NCBI GenBank assembly: GCA_017622505.1
Contig: JAGAQZ010000050.1
Location: 1 to 44,989, forward strand
Direction: 5' to 3'
Length of the DNA stretch: 44,989 nt
Source of the DNA: Lachnospiraceae bacterium
GTDB taxonomy: Bacteria; Bacillota; Clostridia; Lachnospirales; Lachnospiraceae
Shown: piece by piece, positions 1 through 7,854 of the stretch
Numbering within the stretch: position 1 is the first letter of the stretch
Layout: each line of letters starts with the position of its first letter
Notes under the pieces: generated by a model
The model's input: the letters and a program-made list of their open reading frames with translations, nothing else
Told to the model about the DNA's origin: nothing
Databases searched by the model: none
Position numbers and translations under genes: made by a program

Positions 1-84
1 CTCTTCAATGCATCGTCTTGCCACGTTGTAGATTCTCTCTTTGTTGGCAACCGATGTTCCACCGAATTTCTTAACTACTAACAT
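1..84 (-). CDS. lysC: Aspartate kinase, N-terminal fragment (runs off the window)
   Basis: Only the first 28 codons are present, ending at the window edge. They read [20 protein letters not shown] and on, and KFGGTSV is the nucleotide/aspartate-binding signature of aspartokinases. The enzyme phosphorylates aspartate, the first step of the lysine, threonine and methionine pathway. An AGGAGG site sits just upstream of the ATG at position 84. The start lies 18 bases after the stop of the phosphoglycerate-mutase-like gene, so it is probably the fourth gene of the threonine operon. Whether it carries ACT domains or is fused to another enzyme cannot be seen. Confidence 0.9.
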   Translation of the reverse strand, partial: MLVVKKFGGTSVANKERIYNVARRCIEE

Positions 85-102
85 TCTTTCTGCCTCCTAC
101 TA

Positions 103-1305
103 TTAAGCTTCAAAAAGCTTCTCGATTATATTATGACCCTGCGCCGTAAAATGTCCTGTTGTTTCGGCACATTTCTCACAATAAAGTACACCGTCTCCGG
201 TCTTCTTTGTACTGTCGTATAAAAGATAAGGTACGCTGTCTGCCGTATGGGTTCTGATGCGTACCGGCGTGGGATGGTCGGGTAAAATCAACATTCTGAA
301 ATCTTCGCCCTTTTCTTTCATTCTTTCCACAAAAGGTCCCACAATCATTTCATCAATATTTTCAATAGCTTTGACTTTGCGCTCGAAGCTGCCCTGATGA
401 CCCATTTCATCCGGTGCCTCAATATGGATATAAACAAAATCATTGCCTTCTTCGGTCACTGCTTTGACCGCAGCTTCCATTTTACCTGTATAATTGGTGT
501 GAAGTCCACCGTTTGCGCCCTCCACTTCAATTACCTTCATATTTGCACCGATGGCGATTCCTTTTAAAAGGTCAACCGCAGAAATCATCGCGCCCTTTTT
601 ACCGGTCTTTTCCGTAAAATCAGACAACATAGGCTTGGTGCCTGCGCCCCAGAACCACACACAGTTTGCAGGATTTAAGCCTGCTGCCTTACGTGCTACG
701 TTAATAGGATGGTCTTTTAAAATTTCATAACTCTTCTTCATCATAGAAAGGAACACTTCGTTTGCCGGAAGGTGCGGTTTAATCACCTGTTCCAACACGT
801 CATGGGGCGGTGTAAGTTTCTCTACCTTTCCGCCTTTCCAAATCAGGCAATGGCGATAGCTGGTTCCCACATAAAACTTATATTCATCGGTCTCTACCGC
901 TTCTCTTACCGCATTTAAAAGCACTGCCGCATCTTCCGTACTGATTTCGGAAGAACTGTGGTCGATAATCGTCTTTTCTTCAAACGGCACATCGTCATCG
1001 GAAATGGTAACGATATTGCAACGGATTGCGATATCGTCATCTTCCATATCTACACCAATACTTAATGCCTCCAGCGGTGAACGGCCGGAATAATACTTCT
1101 TAGGGTCATACCCAAGAACCGACAAATTTGCCGTATCGCTTCCCGGTGACATTCCTTCGGGAATGGTATGCACCATACCGATTTCTGACATCGGTGCCAA
1201 CGCATCCATGTTAGGCGTCTTAGCATATGCTAACGGTGTTTTACCGCCCAACTGCTCTATAGGTTCATCTGCCATGCCGTCGCATAAAACAACAACATAT
1301 TTCAT
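103..1305 (-). CDS. Cofactor-independent phosphoglycerate mutase-like protein, probable homoserine kinase analogue
   Basis: This 400-residue protein belongs to the archaeal-type (ApgM) branch of the alkaline phosphatase superfamily. Visible marks are VVLCDGMADE at the N terminus (metal-binding Asp9), SPGSDTANLSVLGYDP around residues 53-68 (catalytic Ser region), HIEAPDEMGHQG, and LPDHPTPVRIRTH near the C terminus. By family it could interconvert 2- and 3-phosphoglycerate. Its position argues otherwise: it lies 2 bases after homoserine dehydrogenase and 18 bases before aspartokinase, and no ThrB homologue is seen here. COG3635 proteins in this context have been proposed as functional homoserine kinases. 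The family call is firm; the kinase role is inference from context. A GGAGGG site inside the end of hom sets the start. Confidence 0.85.
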   Translation of the reverse strand: MKYVVVLCDGMADEPIEQLGGKTPLAYAKTPNMDALAPMSEIGMVHTIPEGMSPGSDTANLSVLGYDPKKYYSGRSPLEALSIGVDMEDDDIAIRCNIVTISDDDVPFEEKTIIDHSSSEISTEDAAVLLNAVREAVETDEYKFYVGTSYRHCLIWKGGKVEKLTPPHDVLEQVIKPHLPANEVFLSMMKKSYEILKDHPINVARKAAGLNPANCVWFWGAGTKPMLSDFTEKTGKKGAMISAVDLLKGIAIGANMKVIEVEGANGGLHTNYTGKMEAAVKAVTEEGNDFVYIHIEAPDEMGHQGSFERKVKAIENIDEMIVGPFVERMKEKGEDFRMLILPDHPTPVRIRTHTADSVPYLLYDSTKKTGDGVLYCEKCAETTGHFTAQGHNIIEKLFEA

Positions 1306-1307
1306 AA

Positions 1308-2519
1308 TTAGCCCTCCAAACGAATTCTTGTAATTACGTTCTTTACGCCTTTAATCATTTCATCGAATTCTTTTTCACTTACTTCATCTGTAATAAAAGC
1401 AAATTCATCTGCACATTCAGGCAATTTGATGATTTCGGTTTCGCCGAATACTTCTTTTACGCCGGATTCTTCAAGATTTCCTTTTACTCTTACAAAGAAC
1501 TTCCAGCTCATTTCATCCTTAGAAGAAAGCTCTACCTTTTCCTGATCCCAGAAGCAGAAGATAAACTTGCCCTGATGTTTTGCACAGTCAATGATATCGG
1601 ATACTACTGCTGATGCGGTAGGAAGCTTTCCTGCGCCTCTACCGTAGTACATTGTGCTTCCAAGCATATTACCATGTACGCAAACAGCGTTAAATACGTC
1701 TTTTACGCAATACAAAGGATTATCTGAACGGATCATAAAAGGTGCTACCATAGCGAAACACTTTCCATCCATATCCTTGCTCATTGCAAGCAACTTAATG
1801 CTTCTCTTCATTGCCTTAGCATACTTGAAATCTTCCTTAGAAATCTTAGTAATACCTTCTGTATAAATATCTTCGTAACGAACTGTCTTTCCGTATACAA
1901 GAGATGAAAGGATTGCAATTTTACGGCAGGCATCATAACCTTCCACGTCAGCCTCAGGATTGCGTTCCGCATAACCCTTTGCCTGCGCCTGCGCAAGGAC
2001 TTCTGCATAGTCCATTCCTTCATCGTCCATCTTGGTCAACATATAGTTTGTGGTACCGTTTAAAATACCTGTAATACCGTCAATCTTCTCCGGTGTTAAC
2101 GAAGCGTTCAAAGGACGGATAATGGGAATACCGCCACCAACACTTGCTTCAAATAAGTAGTTACAGTTATTGTCTTTGGCAATCTGAATCAATTCAGGGC
2201 CATGGTTTGCAACCAATTCCTTGTTGGAAGTACATACACTCTTACCTGCTAAAAGTGCCTTCTTAGAGAAGGTGTATGCAGGTTCCACTCCACCCATGGT
2301 TTCACAGATGATTTTTACTTCGGGATCATTTAAAATCACGTCAAAATCATGTACCACGTGCTTTTCCATAGGATCTCCGGGAAAATCTCTTAAGTCCAAT
2401 ATGTATTTAACGGCAATGCCAACGCCTGCCTTCTTGCTTACTTCATTCTGATTTTTGTTGATTACCTCAACTACACCGCTACCTACGGTACCATATCCTA
2501 ATACTGCAATCTGAATCAT
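1308..2519 (-). CDS. hom: Homoserine dehydrogenase
   Basis: The 403-residue enzyme reduces aspartate semialdehyde to homoserine with NAD(P)H, at the branch point to threonine and methionine. The N terminus has the Rossmann nucleotide-binding motif (VLGYGTVGSGVV, residues 6-17). The catalytic domain follows, with SVGGGIPIIRPLN and GILNGTTNYMLTKM, both diagnostic of the family. The last 80 or so residues look like an ACT domain (VRVKGNLEESGVKEVF), which suggests feedback control by threonine. Length is close to the usual 400-430 residues. AGGAGG precedes the ATG by 8 bases. It is the second gene of the operon, between the ACT regulator and the mutase-like protein. Confidence 0.95.
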   Translation of the reverse strand: MIQIAVLGYGTVGSGVVEVINKNQNEVSKKAGVGIAVKYILDLRDFPGDPMEKHVVHDFDVILNDPEVKIICETMGGVEPAYTFSKKALLAGKSVCTSNKELVANHGPELIQIAKDNNCNYLFEASVGGGIPIIRPLNASLTPEKIDGITGILNGTTNYMLTKMDDEGMDYAEVLAQAQAKGYAERNPEADVEGYDACRKIAILSSLVYGKTVRYEDIYTEGITKISKEDFKYAKAMKRSIKLLAMSKDMDGKCFAMVAPFMIRSDNPLYCVKDVFNAVCVHGNMLGSTMYYGRGAGKLPTASAVVSDIIDCAKHQGKFIFCFWDQEKVELSSKDEMSWKFFVRVKGNLEESGVKEVFGETEIIKLPECADEFAFITDEVSEKEFDEMIKGVKNVITRIRLEG

Positions 2520-2569
2520 TTCTTTTCCTCCTGCTTTCCTTTTAACATTTTATTATAAAAGCTTTAATG

Positions 2570-3013
2570 CTATTCTTTCGCAACAATCTTTACGTATTTA
2601 ACACCGGGCCTGCTCTCAATTGCGTGTACCATCTCTCCCACATCATGGGTAGAAGGCAGTATTTGCAAACTGATACTCAAAGATGCCATATTGTTGATAG
2701 GAATACTCTGATGTATAGTCAAAACATTGGCGCCGAAATCTGCTATGATTTTTAATACATCGGAAAGAATTCCCGGCTCATCTTCCATTTCACAGGTAAA
2801 AGTAAGTGTCTTTCCCTCCGTATTGTCGTGGAACGGAAAAATGTCATCCTTATATTTATAGAAAGAACTACGGCTGATGCCGGTTCTGTCTACCGCCTCC
2901 TGAATGGTGGCTGCTTTGCCGGTTCGTAAAAGTGCCTGGGTTTCTACTACTTTTAAAAGAACTTCCGGCAGTGCTTTCTTTTTCACAACGAAATATCCAC
3001 TGTTCTCGCTCAT
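2570..3013 (-). CDS. pheB: UPF0735-type ACT domain protein (PheB-like)
   Basis: The 147-residue protein has an N-terminal helix-turn-helix-like segment (TIQEAVDRTGISRSSFYKYKDDIFPF, about residues 37-62) and a C-terminal ACT domain (EDEPGILSDVLKIIADFGANVLTIHQSIP), an amino-acid-binding fold. This matches the UPF0735 family, called PheB in Bacillus, which often heads or neighbours hom-thr genes in Firmicutes. It is the first gene of the run to hom, the mutase-like gene and lysC, 50 bases before hom. It probably senses an amino acid and regulates the operon or an enzyme, but the ligand is unknown. GGAGGCAACC precedes the ATG. Confidence 0.8.
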   Translation of the reverse strand: MSENSGYFVVKKKALPEVLLKVVETQALLRTGKAATIQEAVDRTGISRSSFYKYKDDIFPFHDNTEGKTLTFTCEMEDEPGILSDVLKIIADFGANVLTIHQSIPINNMASLSISLQILPSTHDVGEMVHAIESRPGVKYVKIVAKE

Positions 3014-3063
3014 TGGTTGCCTCCGCGCGACCTAAAACACCGTTTCACATCCACACTTGTCGG

Positions 3064-3129
3064 ACATTTGTCTTTCTGTGGTGGATTTTATTTGTTTATG
3101 TCTTTCTGTCGCAAACATTTGTCTTCCGG
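3064..3129. repeat. Three imperfect direct repeats in the leader of the threonine operon
   Basis: On the plus strand, ACATTTGTCTTTCTGT at 3064-3079, TTTATGTCTTTCTGTC at 3095-3110 and ACATTTGTCTTCCGG at 3115-3129 repeat at about 31 and 20 bases. They lie between the predicted promoter and the first gene of the threonine operon. They may be binding sites or simple drift; nothing in the sequence identifies a binder. Confidence 0.5.
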
Positions 3130-3137
3130 CGAAAGAT

Positions 3138-3166
3138 ATTGTAACACGATAAAAGGGCTTTTGCAA
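3138..3166 (-). promoter_or_regulatory. Predicted sigma-A promoter of the threonine operon
   Basis: On the minus strand, TTGCAA (3166-3161) and TACAAT (3143-3138) are separated by 17 bases. The -35 box overlaps the terminator hairpin of the upstream TetR gene, so termination and initiation are packed together. The leader to the first start codon is about 115 bases. Confidence 0.6.
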
Positions 3167-3174
3167 GCCCTTTT
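3151..3174 (-). terminator. Rho-independent terminator of the TetR gene
   Basis: A 10-bp stem (AAAAGGGCTT / AAGCCCTTTT) with a 4-base loop lies 18 bases past the TetR stop codon and ends in a short T run on the minus strand. Confidence 0.75.
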
Positions 3175-3191
3175 CCCTAGAATTATTCAGT

Positions 3192-3800
3192 TTATTCCTC
3201 AATTTCAACCAGTGCCGACATCATTCTCAGATAACTCTCTACTTCCTGCTTATAATTCTCTTCAGAGAAGTTATCCTCTTCATACTCTTCTCTTAAAAAT
3301 CCGTCTAAAGTAAGTCCCAGGGTTCTTGCAAGCACTTCCATAGATACCACATCCCTGAAATTGTCCATTTGAACTTTCTCATACGCCTTCAAACGTGCCT
3401 TACGATATGCATCTTTATATTCGCCCAGTACGGTCAATGCTTCCTCGTCCTTCTCGCGCTCCATTGATGATAAAAACAACGGTATGTACGGGTAGGATTT
3501 CCTTACGGACAACTTGGTCAATTCCACCGCCAGGGTAGTTTCGAAATAATCCTCCGGGTGTCGGTTTGACATTGCCATAAGCTCCATATTCATATATTTT
3601 ACGGCATAATCCGCAATAAAATCATACAAACCAAGCTTATTGCCAAAATAGTGGAACCATAAGCCCTTGCTAACACCGGCTTCTTTAACCATATCGTCTG
3701 TACTTGCTCTTTTATATCCGTTACGGGCAAAGACTTTCATTGCGCCGTTAATCATTCGATCCTGTTTCTCTTTCTTTAATTCAAAAAACTTCTCATTCAT
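3192..3800 (-). CDS. TetR/AcrR family transcriptional regulator
   Basis: The 202-residue protein has a TetR N-terminal helix-turn-helix: KEKQDRMINGAMKVFARNGY followed by STDDMVKEAGVSKGLWFHYFGNK, then LYDFIADYAVKYM. The C-terminal ligand domain is not recognisable. The start is taken as the second methionine (position 3800), because the GGAGG site lies 9 bases before it but touches the first ATG. It is divergent from the YtxH-like gene. An inverted repeat (AATTGAC at 3824-3830, GTCAATT at 3868-3874) in the shared upstream region could be its operator, which would suggest autoregulation. Target genes are unknown. Confidence 0.88.
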   Translation of the reverse strand: MNEKFFELKKEKQDRMINGAMKVFARNGYKRASTDDMVKEAGVSKGLWFHYFGNKLGLYDFIADYAVKYMNMELMAMSNRHPEDYFETTLAVELTKLSVRKSYPYIPLFLSSMEREKDEEALTVLGEYKDAYRKARLKAYEKVQMDNFRDVVSMEVLARTLGLTLDGFLREEYEEDNFSEENYKQEVESYLRMMSALVEIEE

Positions 3801-3823
3801 AACCTTCATCCTCCAATAATTAT

Positions 3824-3874
3824 AATTGACTTATTGGGTCTATTCATCAGCATATCACAGCTTATCGGTCAATT
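3824..3874. promoter_or_regulatory. Inverted repeat upstream of the TetR gene, possible operator
   Basis: The arms AATTGAC (3824-3830) and GTCAATT (3868-3874) are perfect 7-base complements 37 bases apart, just upstream of the TetR start. TetR proteins usually bind more compact palindromes, so this could equally be two half-sites of separate operators or chance. Confidence 0.3.
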
Positions 3875-3917
3875 CAATGCAAAAATAAAAATGTTTTGTG
3901 ATTTTTTGCATATTCTC

Positions 3918-3946
3918 TTTTCATTTTCCCAAAATAGTATTAAAAT
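3918..3946 (+). promoter_or_regulatory. Weak predicted promoter of the YtxH-like gene
   Basis: TTTTCA (3918-3923) and TAAAAT (3941-3946) are separated by 17 bases, 46 bases before the start codon. The -35 box is poor, so another sigma factor may be used. Confidence 0.35.
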
Positions 3947-3992
3947 AGAGATATCATTTAGGAACGGCTATTTTGAAAGGAGTATTATTGAC

Positions 3993-4385
3993 ATGAAGAA
4001 ACAGACCAAAGGCTTTTTACTTGGTATTGGTGTAGCTGCTGCCGCTGCAGGCGCATACTACGTATACAAGAACAAAGAGAAATTCGTGAAGACTGAAGAA
4101 GTGGTAAATCCTGACGGAACTACCGAAATCAAACGTACTTACGTACCTCTTGACATGGACAATGCCAAGGCAAAAGTTAGCGAAGCATACAAGAAAACCG
4201 TAGATAAGGCCAAAGAAACCTGGGAAAAGGTTGAAGATAAGATCGAAGAAATGAAAGACAGTAAGAAGGAAGTTGCTGCAGACGCTGCTGAAATCGTAGA
4301 AGACGCAGTAGAAGTTGCAGAAACCGCTGTTGAAGAAACTGTTGATGCAGTGGAAGAAGCTGTAGAAGACGTGAAGGCAGAGTAA
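3993..4385 (+). CDS. YtxH-like small membrane-anchored protein with acidic helical tail
   Basis: The 130-residue protein starts at the ATG at 3993, preceded by GAAAGGAG; an in-frame extension to 3834 has no ribosome site and crosses the promoter region. The N terminus (KGFLLGIGVAAAAAGAYYVYKN) is a membrane segment, then comes a short soluble part with DGTTEIKRTYVPLD. The rest is a charged helix ending in alternating Ala/Val and Glu, Asp residues (for example VEVAETAVEETVDAVEEAVE), likely a coiled coil or amphipathic helix. This layout resembles YtxH/general-stress or late-embryogenesis-like proteins of Firmicutes. A cell-envelope stress role is only a guess. It diverges from the TetR gene, which may control it. 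Confidence 0.7.
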   Translation: MKKQTKGFLLGIGVAAAAAGAYYVYKNKEKFVKTEEVVNPDGTTEIKRTYVPLDMDNAKAKVSEAYKKTVDKAKETWEKVEDKIEEMKDSKKEVAADAAEIVEDAVEVAETAVEETVDAVEEAVEDVKAE

Positions 4386-4417
4386 GAAATATTTACTTTT
4401 TCAATTTTATAAGAGAT

Positions 4418-4445
4418 AAAACCCGGACCACATTGTCCGGGTTTT
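4418..4445. terminator. Bidirectional terminator between YtxH-like and DUF2225 genes
   Basis: An 11-bp perfect stem (AAAACCCGGAC / GTCCGGGTTTT) with a 6-base loop lies between two convergent genes, 32 bases past one stop and 12 bases past the other. A-rich and T-rich ends on both sides allow it to serve both strands. Confidence 0.85.
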
Positions 4446-4457
4446 GTTTATTTAAAA

Positions 4458-5327
4458 CTACTCGTTCTGTTTCTTCGCCTGAATATCTTTCTTCAATACT
4501 TCCTTCAATATTCCGGTCTTCTCTTTAATACGCCTGTTTGCAGTCGGCTTCGCCATAATTTCTCCAACCAGCCTTGCACTTACATCCAAATGTCCCAGTC
4601 GGTGCGCCAAAGTTGCAAGCAAATAGTCAAAGGTCAATTCGTCCATTCCGCATATCGGAAACAACTCCTTCCTTCGCGCAGCAACCATACCGTCATATGC
4701 TTTAGATAAAAACGCTTCTTCTTCTTTTTCGCATCTCTTAATTTCTTCAACTTCGGACTCAGGCAAATGTTCCGCTTTCCCGCGGAATAACCAAGCTGTT
4801 TTCAAACAAACATATGCCTTCTCACTATCTTTGCCAACTTTAATCACTGAAGATAAAAGTGCCAGCTTACTGCGCTCAATTGCCTCCTCATAAGAATAGA
4901 TTTTGCTCTTCTTTTCCTCTTTTATCTTATAATTCTTGCTGATAGCCTCTTTAATCTTCTTAACCTGCATAGAAGTCAGTGGTGCAAAATATCGGTTCAA
5001 AACCGCATATCCGCAACAAGGACAAGCCACCACATCATATTTTACAGTATCAATATTCTGATGCACCGGACGCAAATCCATATCTGTGCTAATAAGCTTT
5101 GCCTTATTTGACTTTAAAGTTTTACTCTTAAAACTTTTGTCACAAACCGGGCAGGTATACGTTTTATCAAAAACATACTCCGCCTCTACCTCTTCCGGAT
5201 CCCTGACTTTAACGGTCTTTTGACTTTCTTCCGCACCATCTTCATTCTTTGCAGAATCATCATCATAAATATCTAAATCGCCTAACCCTTCAATTCCCAA
5301 ACTTTCTAATCCTGAAAATAAATCCAC
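4458..5327 (-). CDS. DUF2225 family zinc-ribbon protein
   Basis: The 289-residue protein has an acidic N terminus (to about residue 50), then two cysteine pairs: CPVCDKSF near residue 59 and CPCCGYAVLNRYF near residue 102. These suit a zinc ribbon and match the DUF2225 family common in Firmicutes. The rest is helical with a TPR-like feel (SKLALLSSVIKVGKDSEKAYVCLKTAWLFR). The start codon is GTG, with GGGGTAG upstream. It follows glnS on the same strand with a terminator between. The function is unknown; some family members are called cytosolic proteins of unknown role. Confidence 0.8.
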   Translation of the reverse strand: MDLFSGLESLGIEGLGDLDIYDDDSAKNEDGAEESQKTVKVRDPEEVEAEYVFDKTYTCPVCDKSFKSKTLKSNKAKLISTDMDLRPVHQNIDTVKYDVVACPCCGYAVLNRYFAPLTSMQVKKIKEAISKNYKIKEEKKSKIYSYEEAIERSKLALLSSVIKVGKDSEKAYVCLKTAWLFRGKAEHLPESEVEEIKRCEKEEEAFLSKAYDGMVAARRKELFPICGMDELTFDYLLATLAHRLGHLDVSARLVGEIMAKPTANRRIKEKTGILKEVLKKDIQAKKQNE

Positions 5328-5358
5328 AATACTACCCCATTCTGTTTTTATTGTTGAA

Positions 5359-5394
5359 AAATGCAGTCCCGGTATTTTACCCGAAACTGCATTT
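5359..5394 (-). terminator. Terminator of glnS
   Basis: A 9-bp outer stem (AAATGCAGT / ACTGCATTT) with an inner GGTA/TACC pairing lies about 30 bases past the glnS stop and is followed on the minus strand by TTTTTC. Confidence 0.7.
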
Positions 5395-5421
5395 GCTGTT
5401 TCTCATATTATTATACTACAA

Positions 5422-7128
5422 TTAGTCATTCTTCGGCAATACGAAAGAACTCTTAAGTGATACAATTCTGTTAAATACAGGCTCACCTTCCTTGGAATCC
5501 TTGTAGTCCACACAGAAGAAACCGTTTCTTACAAACTGGAAACTTTCATATGCCTTTGCATCTTTTAATGCAGGTTCCAAATAAGCTGTAATTACAGTCT
5601 TGGAATTCGGATTCACGTTAATGCTTCCGTCTTCCTCGTTGTATACACCCTTCTCTTCATCAATGATGTTTTCAAAGAGACGAACTTCTGCCTGAATTGC
5701 TGTAGATGCATTTACCCAATGAATGGTACCTTTAACCTTACGCGCATTGAAACCTGAACCTGACTTTGTCTCAGGATCGTAGGTACAGTGAATTTCAACT
5801 ACCTTACCGGTCTCATCCTTCACGCAGCCTGTACAGGTTACAAAATATGCATTCATCAAACGAACTTCATTTCCGGGGAACAATCTGAAATACTTCTTAG
5901 GCGGTTCCTCCATAAAGTCTTCTCTTTCAATCCAAAGTTCCTTACCGAAGGGTAACTGTCTGCTTCCCAAAGACTCATTTTCCAAGTTATTGGGTGCATC
6001 AAGCATTTCGATTTTACCATCTTCCCAGTTATCGATTACTAATTTCACCGGGTCTAAAATCGCCATCATACGGGGGCGTTTCAACTTCAAATCCTCACGG
6101 ATACAATACTCAAGCATTGCCATATCTGCAGTTGACTGTGCCTTAGACACACCACAAAGTTCTACGAACTTCTTAATGGACTCAGGTGTATAACCTCTTC
6201 TGCGAAGCGCAGCTACGGATACCAAACGGGGATCATCCCAACCATCTGCAATACCGTCTTCTACCAACTTCTTGATATATCTTTTACCGGTAACAACGTT
6301 CTTTAAATAAAGCTTTGCAAACTCAATCTGCTTGGGCGGGTGAGGATATTCCAACTCGGTTACAACCCAATCATATAAGGGTCTGTGGTCCTCAAATTCC
6401 AAGGTACAGATAGAATGTGTAATACCTTCAATGGCATCCTCGATGGGATGTGCAAAATCGTACATAGGATAAATACACCAGGTATCTCCGGTACGATGAT
6501 GTGTCATATGTGCCACACGATAAATAACGGGGTCTCTCATGTTCATATTGGGTGATGCCATATCAATTCTTGCACGAAGAACCTTTTCACCATCCTTGTA
6601 AACACCGTTTTTCATATTCTCAAAGAGTTCCAAGTTTTCTTCTACGCTTCTGCTTGCATAAGGATCTTCTTTACCGGGCTCGGTAAGAGTTCCTCTGTAC
6701 TCTCTGATTTCATCTGCGGTAAGATCTGATACATAAGCCTTACCTTTCTTAATCAATTTTACGGCAGCTTCATACATCTGACCAAAGTAATCCGATGCAA
6801 AGAATAATCTGTCATCCCACTTTGCACCAAGCCACTTAATGTCTTCCAACTGCGAATTTACGAACTCCACCTTCTCCTTTGTAGGATTGGTATCATCAAA
6901 TCGCATATTAAACAAGCCGTTATACTTCTCAGCCAAACCATAATTCAAAAGAATACTTTTGGCATGTCCGATATGCAAATAACCGTTAGGCTCCGGCGGA
7001 AAACGTGTATGCACGGTCTCATAAACACCTTCCTCCAAGTCCTTGTCTATAATCTGCTCAATAAAATTGCGGGAAACAACTTCCTTTTCTTCATTTTCCA
7101 CACCGTTAAGCATTTCATTCTTTTCCAT
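5422..7128 (-). CDS. glnS: Glutamine--tRNA ligase
   Basis: The 568-residue class I synthetase charges tRNA-Gln directly with glutamine. It shows [15 protein letters not shown] (HIGH at 52-55), [26 protein letters not shown] and [26 protein letters not shown], followed by the two C-terminal anticodon-binding barrels. The KMSKS-equivalent loop reads VVTGKR (278-283), where E. coli has VMSKR: the Lys-Arg is kept, the Met-Ser is not. Many Firmicutes lack GlnRS and use GatCAB, so this gene implies a direct route, possibly acquired in the lineage's past. The start is the ATG at 7128 with GGAG 8 bases upstream; a GTG at 7164 has no spacing to its Shine-Dalgarno. No T-box is visible in the short leader; a TATTAT -10 box lies at 7194-7189. 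Confidence 0.95.
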   Translation of the reverse strand: MEKNEMLNGVENEEKEVVSRNFIEQIIDKDLEEGVYETVHTRFPPEPNGYLHIGHAKSILLNYGLAEKYNGLFNMRFDDTNPTKEKVEFVNSQLEDIKWLGAKWDDRLFFASDYFGQMYEAAVKLIKKGKAYVSDLTADEIREYRGTLTEPGKEDPYASRSVEENLELFENMKNGVYKDGEKVLRARIDMASPNMNMRDPVIYRVAHMTHHRTGDTWCIYPMYDFAHPIEDAIEGITHSICTLEFEDHRPLYDWVVTELEYPHPPKQIEFAKLYLKNVVTGKRYIKKLVEDGIADGWDDPRLVSVAALRRRGYTPESIKKFVELCGVSKAQSTADMAMLEYCIREDLKLKRPRMMAILDPVKLVIDNWEDGKIEMLDAPNNLENESLGSRQLPFGKELWIEREDFMEEPPKKYFRLFPGNEVRLMNAYFVTCTGCVKDETGKVVEIHCTYDPETKSGSGFNARKVKGTIHWVNASTAIQAEVRLFENIIDEEKGVYNEEDGSINVNPNSKTVITAYLEPALKDAKAYESFQFVRNGFFCVDYKDSKEGEPVFNRIVSLKSSFVLPKND

Positions 7129-7252
7129 AACTCTAACTCCATTCCAAAAGGGCCTACTTTCCACCCTTTCTCAATTCTCAACATTTCCATAATATCACAA
7201 ACCCCTAAAATAATAAAGACTTCCCTCAAAATATTTTTCAACCTATATTGGC

Positions 7253-7755
7253 AACTTTTCAAGCCTGCTTTTGTCAGCCGGAAAGCGGGGGAGGGGCTTT
7301 TCATAAAGAGGATTTGCTTTTTGTACGTTTCCTAGAAATTGCATATGTTTTCTTTTTTGCGATGAAGCCACTGCTTTTTCGTTGTTTGAACCTATTGTTT
7401 GCATTGAACAAGCGGGGTCGCTTTCGACTTCATAAATGCGGATTTTCTAAAAGTGTACGGCAGACAATGCTTTTAATGCCGGGCTTCGACAAAAACTCGC
7501 TTCGCTCAAACAATTGTCTTTCGCCCGGCAATCGGGATAAGGCATTGTCTGCTACGTACACTAAGAAAATCTCGCATTTACTTGCAAAGAAACCTGCCCC
7601 GGCTTGTCAATGCAAACAATGGGTGAGTTTAGAAAAGGCAGTGGCAATCAGACATCGTAAAAAGAAACATATAGCAATTTGTTGAAACGTACAATTGCAA
7701 GACGATTATGAAAAGCCCCTCCCCCGCTACCAACTCAAAAAAGCTTTGAAAAGTT
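7253..7755. repeat. 503-bp imperfect palindrome (giant hairpin) between divergent genes
   Basis: The stretch between glnS and the DHH gene (7129-7854) has no convincing gene. Most of it is one long inverted repeat centred near 7504. Paired segments, outside to inside: 7253-7262 with 7746-7755 (10 bp); 7284-7306 with 7706-7728 (23 bp perfect, including GCGGGGGAGGGGC); 7323-7331 with 7684-7692; 7336-7342 with 7674-7680; 7344-7351 with 7666-7673; 7368-7380 with 7632-7645; 7394-7406 with 7608-7620; 7434-7448 with 7564-7579; 7452-7471 with 7542-7562; 7478-7484 with 7523-7529; 7488-7492 with 7514-7518. Because both flanking genes point away, it is not a terminator. It could be a non-autonomous mobile element, a structured RNA, or a cruciform. 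Confidence 0.85.
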
Positions 7756-7777
7756 ACAAATATAGTGGGGATATGCC

Positions 7778-7806
7778 TTGCGTGTTGGGTGGAAATGAAG
7801 TATAAT
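7778..7806 (+). promoter_or_regulatory. Predicted sigma-A promoter of the DHH gene
   Basis: TTGCGT (7778-7783) and a perfect TATAAT (7801-7806) are separated by 17 bases. The promoter begins 22 bases after the end of the giant palindrome, so transcription of the DHH gene does not cross the hairpin. Confidence 0.75.
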
Positions 7807-7854
7807 TTTAAATGGTATAGCTTTTATAAAATGATAGCTAAGGGGGACTTAAAT

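Noticed and set aside
3834-3992. In-frame N-terminal extension of the YtxH-like gene
   Set aside because: It crosses the promoter region, lacks a ribosome site, and the membrane segment begins at the ATG at 3993, which has GAAAGGAG.
7129-7250. A T-box riboswitch before glnS
   Set aside because: The leader is short and no specifier loop, T-box sequence or terminator-antiterminator pair is seen.
7248-7685. A 145-codon open frame over the giant palindrome
   Set aside because: Its composition follows the inverted repeat, no ribosome site precedes it, and the protein resembles no family.
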